This document shows positions 10,910 to 22,747 of a stretch of DNA of 64,000 nt, in pieces. The notes under the pieces are model-generated. The model did not search any database and was not told the DNA's origin. It was given only the letters and a program-made list of their open reading frames with translations. This stretch comes from Paraspadella gotoi (Eukaryota > Chaetognatha). Each line of letters starts with the position of its first letter. The first letter of the stretch is position 1. The position numbers and the translations under genes were made by a program. The stretch covers positions 19,540,307 through 19,604,306 of the forward strand of contig CM119267.1 in the NCBI GenBank assembly GCA_051294375.1, in the 5' to 3' direction.

Positions 10910-12839
10910 TCTCTCTTCTCTCACTCTTCTCTCGTCTCTCTCTCATTCTCTCTCTTCTCATTCTCCTGGAGGACTTGACTCCCATCGCCATCAGTTTTTA
11001 CTACGTCCCAATTACACGAAATATAAAGTAACAAAATTTCTAAAGATCAACGCCTCTTTTCCTTTTCTTCGATGTACACTAACTTTTTTATGTCGACATA
11101 GAAAATGTTTTCTTTTTCGCCCCGCGGTTTATTTCTTTTTTTTTTTGTTTTTAAATATAACTTCAATTTCAAACTTTTTTTTTCTAAAGCTTCACCTCCA
11201 CCGGCGCAAGAATGACAATTTCCGCAAATTCATTTTAAGGCACAAAAAAAAAAAAAAATTGGTTCCGCGAAAAGGTTTTATATTCTTGGATTTTTTATTT
11301 CTTTTCCTTTTTTTCCTTATTTTTTTTTCCTTATTTTTTTTTATTCCAACGATTGGAGGTAGGAGCGTCGAAAGCGGAAAACGCTGGTTGGTGGCGAATC
11401 CGGTTTGGGAAGCAATAATGGCACAAGGTTCCAAAAAATGAGGGGAAAAGAAAGAATTTTTTTTTCTTTTTGCGGTCGGATGGAGGGACGGTGGGGGGAA
11501 GAGTAAGGGCGAGGGAGGGAGGGAAAGAGAAGGTTGACGGTAGGGAAAGAAAGGGGTAAGGAGAGACAAAGAAAGGGGAATAACGGGGGGAGAGAGAGAA
11601 TTAGAAGAGAGAGAGAGAGAAGAGTCAGGAGAAGGAAAGGAGAGGATGTACGGGGAAGAGAGAGAGAGAGAGTAGAGAGAGAGAGAGAGAGTAGAGAGAG
11701 GAGAGAGAGAGAGGAGAGAGAGATCGAGGAGAGAAGAGAGAGAAAGAGGCAGCCAGAAGAAGGAAATGAAAAGAAGAAAGTAAGAAGAAGGAAAAAATAT
11801 ATCCAAAAACGAAACTTTTAGAGGGATAAACTAAAACGACCAAAAGTGAAACTTATGCACGTGTCACATGCAGATATATTTTGGTTGCTAGTTTAACCAG
11901 AACTAACAAAGAGAGAAAAAATAATCAGAAACGCTTCGCCCAAAATATATTTTTCGTCCAGAGCGAAAGAGAGAGAGTGGAGAGAGAGGAAAAAGGGAGT
12001 GAAAGAGGATACGATTGAAGAATGTTGTCCACGTGTCACGGTGTCACTTTGAGTCCACTTTGTCATTTTTGTCATCGTGTCAAATTCCGCGGCGGCTGAA
12101 GACCCCACGGTCAAAAAAAAAAATGGTCGGGGAGGCAAGATGGGCAGCACGAGTCTCCACGACTAAGTGGATTCGCCAAATGGATTTCCTCCGTCAAAAA
12201 AAGGATTTGCTTCGTTCAAAAATGGAGTCGGTCCTTTTCAAACGCGACGAATGTTGAAAGACGAAATCACTGAGGTGCACCCTTAAGTTTTGATCGAAAA
12301 ACAAATGAAGTATTTCGTTAAAACGCTTGTATCTGTAAAGGAGTACAATATTGCTTTATCTTTTTATTTTAAGCCAGAGTTCATTTGTCTTCTATCAAAT
12401 GATAAATACTAAAATATTAGAAATATTATGATGAACAATATAAAGTTTGGACTGCTATCGCGTGCTGGTCCCTAATCGCTTCGCATCCTATCGAACAGAT
12501 GATGCCCATACAAATTTTAGACGAATCTCACAAAATATTAACATATTCTTTTTTGAAACGATTTCCTTCTTAATTTTTTCTTTCTCTCCTGCAGCTTTTT
12601 ATTTCGTCATTTTAATTTCACTGGAAGAAAAAAAGTTTTAAATTTCCGCTAAATTTTTTTTTTAATTTTCGTCGACTCGATCAGAGTTCATCTCCGCCAC
12701 GGAAGGGCGACCATAACGGGTATTCGGCATCATATTAGACGCGTGACGCGACGACACGACGACGACGAGACAGATCACGACGAGACAGACGGACAGCCAA
12801 CGAGAAGTTGGGGTGTGTGTGAGGATTGTTACATGCGAA

Positions 12840-13110
12840 TTTAACTTACCGGTACGGTGGTGTCTGACCGTGGGGGTGGATTGCGGGCGGCCGGCGGCTG
12901 CGGGTCGGTGGCGTGCGGCGTGGCACGGTTCGGCGCGAGCGGCGCGCGGGGCGCGTAGTGGACTGGCGGCGCCGCGGTACTACGGCGGCGGCGTGTGAGC
13001 GTGGGCAGGCGATCGGTTGCGACGGGCGGAAGCGCTCGACACCGATCTCGTTTTCCGCGGAATCTGTTTCGACTGGAAAGAAAAGTGTGTCGAGGCGCGT
13101 GGAGACGTAA
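12840..13110. promoter_or_regulatory. GC-rich, CpG-dense island in right arm
   Basis: Mirrored copy of the island at 5,270-5,560. On the minus strand it ends in CCGTACCG followed by GTAAGTTAA, a consensus-like splice donor, which supports a 5-prime exon reading transcribed leftward here. Overlapping GC-driven open frames occur on both strands and none is clearly protein coding. Confidence 0.3.
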
Positions 13111-14364
13111 GAGAAAAAAAACGAAAAGAATAAACACGAAAGTAAGCTGGGAAATAGAATGGAAAAAAAAAGATGAAAAAATCGATTGCCAAACGACGAG
13201 TTTGAAAGAACAATGGCTGAATCAAGATCTAAGCACAAAGAAGCATGCGCGGTGAAAGGGATTTAGTATTTTGACATTGAAGAAGATTAGAAACAAAAAG
13301 AAGACAGATGCAAACTAACGGTAGTAAATACTTTTTTTAGTATATTTCCCCTCTCTAATGATTCTAGATATGTGGCGAACGCTGACCGACTGTATTCGCC
13401 AAATATTTAATTTTAATTTTGATATTCTGCCCAATGGATGTATTTTATATTTACGAGTATTTAAAAGAAATTTTTATTTTTTCTGTGCTTCTTTTTATTC
13501 GTAGTCCTTTAATTTTTCTTTTCTCTTCAATTCTCTATCTTTTGTCCCTTCCTATCGACGAACCCACTGATCAATATATATTCCCCTCCGTCAATGCTTC
13601 CCCTCTTTTCTCGAAAATTTAAAAAAAAAAATAAGTATATCGAGAAAATCGTACGTATCTCGTTTCACAACAAAAAACAACACGATAGAATCACACGCAC
13701 AAAAAATAATTGTGATTTATTTTACTTTTTTTTTCAGAAAAAATTCTCATCTTTTTACGCGACTCGAGTTATAACTGCCTTTGTTCTTTTTTTTTTTTTG
13801 AATATGCGCCGCTCGTTTCAGGAACAAAAATAATGACGAATAGAAGGGGGCCGTTTCCTCTTCTCACTTTCCTTTCTTTTTTTTTTCTTTTTTTTGACTC
13901 TTCGCTGTCCTATCCTCTCTCTATTTTTCTACCCATTTTAACTGTTCGTTCGTCACTTATGTTTTTTCCTCCATCTTTTGCCCTGTTTTTGGTTTTTTTT
14001 TTTCTCTTGATATTTTATTTTCTTTGTTTATGTGTTCTTGCTTCCTTGCTTTTTTTTGTCCATTTTCTTATTTCACATTCGTCTTTCCTTTGCTGTTCCT
14101 TTTTCGGTTTTTCTGTTATTTCGCGTTTCCTTTGTCCTTTTCCTTTTTCTTTTTATCACTTTATCTCTTCCTCCGGTTACCCACTTCTCTGTTCCTTTTC
14201 TGTTTTTTTATTCTTCCTTTCTCATTTCCTTCCTCCTTTCTTTCTCTTCCTCCATTTTCCCTCTTTCTCCTCTCCCAACTCTCCGCCTTATTTTTTTCGA
14301 TCTCCCTCACTCGCCGCGCTGTACGTGCCCTTTTCTCGTATCTTGTCGGAGTCTTATGCATTAG

Positions 14365-15435
14365 ACCCCGAATTATTCTGCCTTTTATCGCTTTCTGCGA
14401 ACGATGACGACGACGAAGGAGAAGAAACGACCGACCCCCGACGAACGAAGAGCGACAAAATTGAACGTCCTGCGCTTAGTCTAAGGAGGAAGACTAAGAC
14501 GACGCAAAGATCGATTAAAAAAAAACAGTTTTGATGACAAGAGAAGTTCACCGGCGATACTATCCGATGATTCTAATTAAATATGTCCCTGAAAGACGAG
14601 CGGACAAAAGAACCTAGAAGATGACAAAATTGACGATCTGCGCTAGTTAAGGAGGAGACTAAGACGCGAAAGGAGATGCGAAAAAAAATTTTAGACAAAA
14701 AGCGAGTTTTGCAGTGACCAACGACGCCTATTAAAACCCTCGAGACGCAAAGACCACCGATACATTCTGATGCTCGCATAGTAAAATGCGGAGTAAGATG
14801 ACGCGAAGAAGAGCATAAAGACAAACAGAATTCATGACAGACCGAGTTGAACGGGGGAACGACAAACGCTACTAAAGATGGCCGGGAAAAAGAAATTTCG
14901 ATGATACAAAATGACGTTCAGGGATGCGTAAGAATCGTATTAAACGAAACATGACCGTAAAAGAACCTTTACGATGAGCAATTGATGGTACTTGCTGAGA
15001 CTATAAATCAGGGACAATTTTATAAGACGAACGATACAGGCGTAAAGTTTTAGACAAGGACTGATCACCGCGACTGCATCGACGATTAAACACCTGAAAC
15101 GACAAAACATGATCGAGTTACAACAAAGACGTCGGATCGAGGAATATCACTCAGAAGACTTAATAATGTTTTACCACCGGGATCTCCAATATGCCGAGAC
15201 TCAATATATCGAAAGCTTTTTAAAGATGCTTACACCGAAGACGCAACGAGACCAACATGTCGAACAACAACCTCAGTTTCCTGACTTACGGCAAGCCAGA
15301 TCTGATATTGACGAAACTGGTAACGAAGTCCAATGTTTTTTTTTCTTTTCTTTTGTCAGGGAAAGTCTATTTGTTTTCTATTATATGAATATATCTTCTT
15401 ATGCTTTATTATCTAAGAATATCTGGTTTTACTAA
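14365..15435 (+). pseudogene. Diverged copy of the coding-like block in the right arm
   Basis: Counterpart of the minus-strand block at 2,960-4,023, starting after a TATGCATTAG acceptor. The first part matches well, but from about 14,560 to 15,340 it aligns only loosely (roughly two thirds identical by eye) and has more in-frame stops than the left copy; fragments such as the AGKK motif and the closing SLFVFYYMN-SSYALL-KNIWFY tail remain. An open frame at 15,109-15,435 encodes a different peptide from the same alignment columns in the left arm. This looks like a decayed or very noisy copy of the same gene. Confidence 0.35.
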
Positions 15436-18066
15436 CCGCAATCGTTCCTTTTAGGTTATCGTTTTATGATATGAACTTACTTTAAAACATCGATTTTCCT
15501 TGAATGATACGCCAGACCACTATTGATATTTCCACGACGAGTTTTTGTTTTTACTAATCCGTTTTACCGCTTAAGCCTTTAAGCCTTAAGCCTTAAGCCT
15601 TAGCCTAGCTTAAGCCTTAGCCCCTTAGCCATTAACAAGCCTTAGCGCTTAAAACTTCTCACTTTCCTACTTAGACCTTCACCTTTCTTAGAACTCCCTT
15701 TTTCTTCCTACCTTTCTGATCATGGGATCAAAAAATTGCGGGTAAAAGGTTTTCACACGCCCTAACCGTGACCATCCCAAAGAAGAAGACAATGAAGCGA
15801 CGCGCCGGAACAACAAATGAATTCAAAGCGATGCAAGCTGAACTGAAATAAACAACTAACCAGCTCAAAGTACAAACTAAAACTACAAACAGTTCAAAAT
15901 TACACAAGTATATATCACAAAATCCTTAGTCACAACGAAAACCAAAAAATAATCAACGCCAAATGATAAATCTAAATCAAAATGATAATTACTGGTATGA
16001 TAAACGCAATAATGAATCGATTTCCCCCCCCCACTCGAAACTCAGAATGAATGAGCGCAAAGATCCGTTGATCGGCGACCCCTTTACCAAATTGCGCTCG
16101 GACGCCCTTCGTAGCTGAGCGCGGGTTTTGTGGCCGCTTTTTCGCTCGACAGTTTTTCTTTAGATCGAGACAGTTTTTAATCCTTTCGTTCGAACAAAGT
16201 TGGCTTTTTTGGTTGTACGTACGGGTTTAAAAATTCGCTACAAATATAAACTCATTCCAGTCATCTTTACGGTCACACGTCCTTCTTTTTCAATTTAGAA
16301 ATGGTACAAAAAACAAAGATAAGAAAGTAGCTATTCGTATTAATAATTTATGGGTTTTTTTTTTTGTATTGTTATATTTATTTCATCCAAGGTGTGTGTT
16401 TTATATATACTATATCTGAGTAAACGCGTTGGTTTCCAGTGAGGAATAATTAAAGAAACGGAATTATTTTTATTCATTCGTGGTTCGATTTTTAAGTTCG
16501 CTCGAACCACACCACACATGACATTCCTATGAAAACAACAACGAACGACGACGACGACGACGACGACACGAAACGTCAACAACATACCGAGTTGAGTTTC
16601 CCCAACACAACCTACGAAGGAACGGCAGATTCTCGGTTGTGACCCCAAGATTTACTTCTTTCCTTCGGAGGAAAAAAAGTCTTTGTGGTCGGAAGTCATT
16701 AAAAGCGTCGGACCGCTTCCTGAAACTCATTCTGAGTTTGGATCTCACTCCCCAAATTTGTGAAACCAGTCCTAAGTTCGTGAATCATCTCCCAGAGTCG
16801 TGAGGTCTCATATGAGTTCGTGAACGAAGGCGTTCATAGAATCCCGGTTCATAGATAAAATTGATCGTTGAAGAAGACTCTTGTCCAATAGGCGGGCAAA
16901 ATTGAACACTTTTTATAACTTTTAATTCTCTCCAAAAAATCCTTTTTTCCTCTCTTTACTCAATCGATTTTCAATGCAACTTTTTGAATTAGTTCATGGG
17001 GTTGTTGCACTGCACTTTTTAATATTTATTATATATAACAAATGACAAAAATTTTTTTTTAAAAATTAGTTTTCTAAGAACGGATTCATAAGCTGAAAAG
17101 TTAAATAAGAAAGTTAGTACTTACAATTTTTTAAAACTTTTGACAAGAAATTGATTAAAAACAGAAAAAACGTTAAAAATCATCATCATACATCATCATC
17201 ATTGATGAATTTTATGGAGTTTATATTTACAAAAATTTTATGTAAAAAAATTAAAAATTGCATTAATACTTTATAATTTTAAGCTCTATGAATCGCATTA
17301 AAAAAAAATGAAAAATTCAAAAAAATTTAATTTATATAGTAATAAATAATCTTTTATGCTTCCGTGCGCTATTTAGATAATATTTATTATTTTTTCATAT
17401 ACTCTAACAGTCTCATTTATTCATTATTATTTGAGAGGAATTCTAGTTTTCAAACCTGTTCCGGCCTATTGTCCAATGTCATTGAATTGCAAAGATTGTG
17501 AAATCGAAAAGTATATTCAAGATTGGTAAATTAATTTTACACGAACAGGAATAGCCGTTACAATTTCCTTCGTGTTTATTCCGACCAATAAGTACGAAGC
17601 AGTTTAACCACGAAAAAAAAAAGTTGTTTTTGAAAATTACTGATCTCCTTTGGAAAAATTCGGTGGATAAAAATACAAAAATTTCGTATTTATAACAAAT
17701 TTACCAAAAAAAAAATTCCCTACTTCGCCCAGCATCGAAAACGGGTCAACCATCCCCAGATCGATGGCGCCACTCTCCAATCCAAAATTGCCACCTCGCC
17801 TCCACCCGTACGGTCCTGCCGCCCTCGCCTCCACTTCTCCGCCCCCCCCGCACCCCTTCCACATACGTCACTATCTGACCCTCCACCCCACCCCATGTCA
17901 ATCGCCCGAAACTGGTCCTTAAAACTTTCCGCGAGGCGATTTTTATCCCCGTGCGTTCTTCTGTCCCTATTTCGTCCTATCTCTTTTTTCTCTCTCTCTT
18001 TTTTTTTTGTTTTGCGCCGCGTCGATGTTTACTGTTTTTTGGGGTTGTTTTTTTTGTTTGGTATTG

Positions 18067-18780
18067 ATTTTTTTTTATTGTCCTAGACACTGTTTTACTT
18101 TTTTTTTTCGAATCCGACATTTTTTTCCTGCCAGGCTGCGTTTTCATTTCGGAGTCCGTCGGTGTTTTTTTTTCTGTTGCTTGTTGTTGTTGTTGTTGTT
18201 GTTGTTGAAGATCGAGATGCTTGACTTTTCTCTGGGGACTACATTTCGTTTCAGTTTGAGTCTACTACACTCTGTGTGGATGCTGAGCGCCTTTGCCCTC
18301 TCCACTGACAATATATACAGTTGATTTTTACTCAATGATTCAGGTTTGGTTTATTTTTTTTCTTATCGTTTTCTTTTATGTGAACTCCCTTTTTCGTCTG
18401 GCTGCACTTTTTGGCCTCGACAGTTTTATGTCTTACTTCCCCAGTTATCTCTTTTCTTCCTTTTGTTAAGGGCTATTTCGTCGTTATACGTTCACATGTA
18501 TTCCATTGTATTCAAATTGTATTTGTTGGAACAGCAAATTCGCCACTTTTGTTCATTTATTTTTATTCCAATGCTTTTTTACACCTCCTGTTGCTATTTG
18601 CTTCTTTTCTTTTTTTTTTAAAACTACGAGTTATATCCCCGAGTCTCCATCTGTGGGTCTCTCGCGGTTTTCTTTCCTCTTACGTCTTGATGATTTTTCT
18701 TTCTCTCGCTGTCTTCGTTTCGTCTGTTTGAGGTTTTTTTTTAGTCGCGCCGCGAGTACTCGCGGAGCAACTCTATAAGT
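18067..18780 (+). repeat. Second copy of the spacer segment
   Basis: Direct repeat of 8,854-9,540 with numerous small indels. It continues past the point where the spacer stops (GCAACTCTAT) into the body of the dispersed element, so this copy appears to show the native context. Confidence 0.75.
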
Positions 18781-19138
18781 CTCTTTTTTAGTCGATCGGT
18801 CGGTATACAATTCTGTCCGTTTGGTTGGTCCCACTACTTATNNNNNNNNNNNNNNNNNNNNNNNNNCTTACTTACTACTTTATAAATTAAGTTCTGATAC
18901 GGTATGAAGGTGAGGCACCATAAAACCTTTAACGTGCATATGTATCATCCTTGTGAAGTCCCGCAATCACCTTAAATTTCGATCGCGTTAAGGAACCTCA
19001 AATCTAAGCGACTGCTAGCGCCACCTTTTGTTTCGAAAGAAGAAAAGAGAGAAGAATAAAAGACGATTTCAAATGAAGTGCGTATCGAACATCCACGGAA
19101 ATGTACACGTGATAAAAAAAGGTCACTGCGGCTCAACA
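18743..19138 (+). mobile_element. Dispersed short element, copy 1 (interrupted by 25-N gap)
   Basis: Starts with the 30-bp palindrome and ends with GTCACTGCGGCTCAACA. The first and last bases form imperfect terminal inverted repeats around GTTGCGCCGCA. Internal landmarks shared with other copies: GGTCGGT-type repeats, CCTCAAATCTAAG, CTGCTAGCGCCACCT, and an ACACGTGATAA stretch before the right end. No coding capacity. It is a non-autonomous MITE-like or Helentron-like element; the class is uncertain because no target-site duplication is obvious. A gap lies at 18,842-18,866. Confidence 0.6.
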
Positions 19139-19622
19139 CACATTGGAATCTTCGTTCGGGTTTTCCTCGACTCCTTTACTCCATCTGCATTTTGATTATT
19201 TTTCCCTTAAGACTCAAAGTATTTTCTCTCACTTTTGGCTCCCGTTCCCGTTTGGCGTCTTTTGTTTCTCCTATTTTTTTTTAGTGTTTGGTGCTTCGCT
19301 CGTTTGGTGTAAAAACGTTTGTTCATTTGGTTTCATTTCGTTAATTTTGTTACGTTTCCTGACTCGTAACGAAATCTGTGATTAGACTAGTAGTTATTTT
19401 ATTTATACTCTTTTAGTTTCATTATATTTTTATTGTCTCTTTGCTTCACTACACGTGATTCATATCTGATGTTATTTATCACAAGCTTTATTCTATCTTC
19501 TTTCTTCTCCCCTTAAAACTTCTCTTTTTTTTTAGCCACTCTTCCGAAGTTCCATCACTCACTCGCTGTTGTGATGTTGTGATGTTGTAAACATGCTTCA
19601 CGGACCATAATTCAAACTTTTT

Positions 19623-20011
19623 AGTTGCGCCGCAAGTACTCGTGGAGCAACTCTATAAGTCACTTTTCGGTAGGTCTGTCGGTCCATCGGTATATCTGTT
19701 CGTCTGTCTGTCCCACTTACGATAAAAATGCATATAATTTACCTAATTTGCCTAATTTGCCTAATGCCTATAGTTAGTTACTCATTTGTTAAGAAAAAAA
19801 ACTTCAAATCTAAGGGACTGCTAGCGCCCCCTTTAGGAATTCCAAAAAACTATAAGGAATAAAAACGGAATTCCGATTTAGTGCGTGTCATAAATACACA
19901 GAAAGTTATTGTAGTCATGTAGTCATGTCATGTCGCGTCATATCATGTTATGTCACGTCATGTCATGTCACGAGAAATATACGTGATAAGGCAGTCACTG
20001 CGGCGCAACAT
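19623..20011 (+). mobile_element. Dispersed short element, copy 2 (full length)
   Basis: Best-preserved copy. Left end AGTTGCGCCGCAAGT, right end CACTGCGGCGCAACA; the reverse complement of the right end shares the GTTGCGCCGCA core with the left, giving terminal inverted repeats. Internally it has a GTCGGTCC/TCTGTCTGTCC tract, AAATGCATATAATTT, repeated CCTAATTTG, CTGCTAGCGCCCCCT and a CATGTCATGT minisatellite before ACGTGATAAGGCAGTCACTG. No open frame of note. Confidence 0.65.
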
Positions 20012-20504
20012 ATTTGAATTACCGTTATTTTTTACTCACTTTTTACTTTTCACTTTTTACCGCTTATTAACTTGCCATATGTTTTAGACTGTTTCGCGAT
20101 TCGTCATTGAAGCAGTTTTAACTTTTTTATATTTTTTAAAATTAATATTACTTGTTTTTACTTTTTTTCATTTTATCTTACCTTCGCCCGATTATTTTAA
20201 CAATGAAATACAACAACGTCTAATATTTTTTTCCATTTACTCATCGAAGTCACGAATACGAATCTGTGGCATTAATATTTGTTCTGATAATATTCCCATG
20301 GTGCACCATCACTCATTTCCATCCTTTGCTGTTCACGATTTCACGCTAGAGACGAAGTCAAAAGGTCAAAAGGTCAAACTCTTGCTCGTTCGATTCCTCG
20401 AAATTGGCGCAACCCGGAAAACCTCGATTGCGTCGGTGATGGAACAAATTAATTTTACTTGTGTCTCTCCATACCACCATACATACTTTGCGGCAGATCC
20501 ACTT

Positions 20505-21375
20505 GACTCTCTGCTCTACTCTCTACTCTACTCGTATCTCTACTTCTCTCTCTCTTCTCATCTCTCTCATCTCATCTCTCTCCATCTCTTCTCTCTCCTC
20601 TCGTCCCTCATCACCTCCGTCTCGTCTCGTCTCTTCCTCCTCTCATCTGATCCTCAAATTCTCTTCAAAAATTTAATTTACTGTGTGTCTCACCATCGGC
20701 GCCACACCCCTTTCAATCTTGACGGCACCTACCTTGACTCCCTCTCTTCTTCTCGTCCACTGTCTCTCTCCTCTCTTCTTCTAATCTGTCTTCCTCCTTG
20801 TCGTCTCTGTCTCCCCATCTCTATCTGGTCTACTCTCTGTCCTGTCTGTCTCACTCATCTGCTCTCCGTCCCCTCCATCTCTCTCTCTCTCTCTCTCTTC
20901 ATATTCTCTCCCCTCCCCCTTCTCTCCTCTCTCTCTCTCTCTCTTCTCTCTGTTTTCTCTCTCCCTCTCATCCCAGCTCTCTCTTCTCTCATCTCATCAT
21001 CTCGTCTTCTTCTCTCTCTCCTCTCTCTCCCCCTCTTCGCCTCCTTCGTTTTCTTCTACTCTCTCTTCTTCTCTCCTCTCTCTTACTTCTCTCTCCTCTC
21101 TCTCTGCGTCTCTTCTCTCTCTCTCTCCTCTGCGCTCTCTCCTCTCTTCTCTCTCTCTCTCCTCCTCTCCTCCTCTTCCTCTCCACTCTCCCCTGCCGTC
21201 TTCTCTCTCTCCTTCTCTCCTCTCTCTGCCTCCTCTCTCCCCCCCCACCTCTCTACTCTCTCGCCTTCTCCTGCCCTCCCCCCCCTCTCTCCTCCCTCTC
21301 CCTTCCTCTCTCCTCTCACTTCCCTCTTCTCTCTCTTCATCTCATCTACTCTCTCCCTCCACTTCTACCTCTCTC
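20505..21375 (+). repeat. 870-bp CT-rich pyrimidine tract
   Basis: Almost pure C/T with dominant TCTC units and occasional CATCTC, over about 870 bp. Open frames up to 394 codons cross it but encode Ser/Leu/Pro low complexity on the plus strand and Arg/Glu on the minus strand. The asymmetry would allow triplex (H-DNA) structures. Confidence 0.9.
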
Positions 21376-21474
21376 TCGCATCTGTCCTCCACGTTTCCCT
21401 TATCAGTCGTCGTCGTCGCCCTCGATACGTGTCGTCGTCGTCTCCAAGGAAACGCGCGCGAAAATCGACGCCCT

Positions 21475-21608
21475 TCACGTGAATGAGAGAATGAAGTCGC
21501 GATTTTCGACGGATGACGTTAACGAACGACGAAAGTCCAATCGATGTTTCGACGGCGTTCGCCGCATCCTCTATCGGCGAACTGGGCAAAATTGATCACG
21601 TGACGTAA
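21475..21608. promoter_or_regulatory. Two TCACGTGA E-box palindromes, the second overlapping an ATF/CRE-like site
   Basis: TCACGTGA occurs at 21,475-21,482 and again at 21,596-21,603; the second overlaps TGACGTAA at 21,601-21,608. TCACGTGA is the core bound by bHLH-ZIP factors of the USF/MITF/TFE class, and TGACGTAA is close to an ATF/CREB half-palindrome. They lie in CG-containing sequence between the pyrimidine tract and a gap. Which gene they would serve is not visible. Confidence 0.35.
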
Positions 21609-21975
21609 TATCACGAATATTAATTGATCATTTTCTCCCATTGTTCATCGTTGTCAAAATTTTAAAGGGTGAATCAATCCAAACTGCAAACATTTTCTCT
21701 AACGGCGAACGACAAAAGTCAAACGTCTAACGGCGAACGTCCAACGACGAACGAATATTCGTCTTCCGTTCTTCGTCGTCGCCATATNNNNNNNNNNNNN
21801 NNNNNNNNNNNNNNNNNNNNNNNNNNNNNNNNNNNNNNNNNNNNNNNNNNNNNNNNNNNNNNNNNNNNNNNNNNNNNNNNNNNNNNNNNNNNNNNNNNNN
21901 NNNNNNNNNNNNNNNNNNNNNNNNNNNNNNNNNNNNNNNNNNNNNNNNNNNNNNNNNNNNNNNNNNNNNNNNNNN

Positions 21976-22656
21976 AGATTTTATTCTTCGCTTTCGTCTT
22001 TTTCATTTTCGTCATCGTTTTCGTCTTCATCATCTTTCGACGTTTTCGTCATCTTTGTTCGAATTAGTTCTTCTTTCTCATTGACAACTTTATTCTCCTC
22101 AGATTATTTTCCTCTTCACTTTCTTTTTTGTCAGCGACTGACGAATCTTCAACATTTTTTTCTTTGTCATCTTTTGACGTCCGCGTCAATTTCTCTGTCA
22201 TTTACGTCCTTGTCTTCCACTTTCTCTTCTTAGTCATCTTTGACTTTCGTTTAGATCCTCATATTTGCCTTTGTCCTCTACATGTACTTCTTCATCATCT
22301 GTGACTTCTGCATCTTTTTATTCATCATCTTTGACTTGCCCATCATTTTCTACATCATCTTTGACTAGCACTTCCTTTTCTACATCAGCATTGTCTTCCC
22401 AAACCTTTTCTACATCTTCCTCGTCTTTTACATACTTGTCTCCATCATCTTTGTTTTTCACATTATTTTCTCCATCAACTTTGCCATCCATATCCTTTTC
22501 TAAATCCTCCTGGTCTTCCACAGCATCAACATCATCCTCATCATCACAGTCTCTCCAAAGACTCATCCACGCGTCTCCTTTTCCACCAAAACAGGAAAGA
22601 AAGAAAACAAATTCGTTTTTCTTCTCGTTTTTTTTTTTCGGCGACTTTTTTCTCAC
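21976..22656 (-). pseudogene. Broken reading frame for an acidic Asp/Glu/Lys-rich repeat protein
   Basis: On the minus strand, a 112-codon frame (22,656 to 22,318) opens with a Lys-rich start (MRKKSPKKKNEKKNE), then becomes acidic with repeats of the KDDVEND/VKDEEDVEK type from a minisatellite of about 36 bp. The same composition continues beyond its stop in other frames (for example TDDEEVHVEDKGKYEDL, DDKEKNVEDSSVADKKESE, and near the gap DDEDENDDENEKDESEE). Sustained acidic coding character across shifting frames suggests one low-complexity protein exon broken by indels. No family is recognisable; a plain minisatellite without coding function is possible. Confidence 0.3.
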
Positions 22657-22710
22657 GGTTTCCGACTCTCCATTATCGCCCCTTTGTTCTTAGTTGTTGA
22701 TCTTTTGTTA

Positions 22711-22747
<37 letters not shown>

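Larger units (their letters stand above)
9541..18060 (-). repeat. Right arm of the 8.5-kb inverted duplication
   Basis: Reverse complement of 330-8,828. The first 1,178 bp (9,541-10,718) look identical to the left arm; beyond that, indels accumulate. Landmarks in order: TGAATTCA-rich AT region, CT/GA tracts, a TGTCGACATA-containing stretch, GC-rich island (12,840-13,110), pyrimidine tract (13,850-14,360), broken coding block (14,365-15,435), TTAAGGC tract, GTC/GAC microsatellite and minisatellite. Confidence 0.85.

Noticed and set aside
11192-11806. 204-codon minus-strand frame
   Set aside because: Purine/pyrimidine low complexity; the mirrored arm does not keep the frame.
13833-14534. 233-codon frame in the right arm
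   Set aside because: First two thirds are Phe/Ser/Leu from a T/C-rich tract, probably the intron before the acceptor at 14,364; only the last part is coding-like.
20298-21482. 394-codon plus-strand open frame
   Set aside because: Most of it is translated CT microsatellite (Ser/Leu/Pro), with equally long frames in other phases; no domain or splice support.
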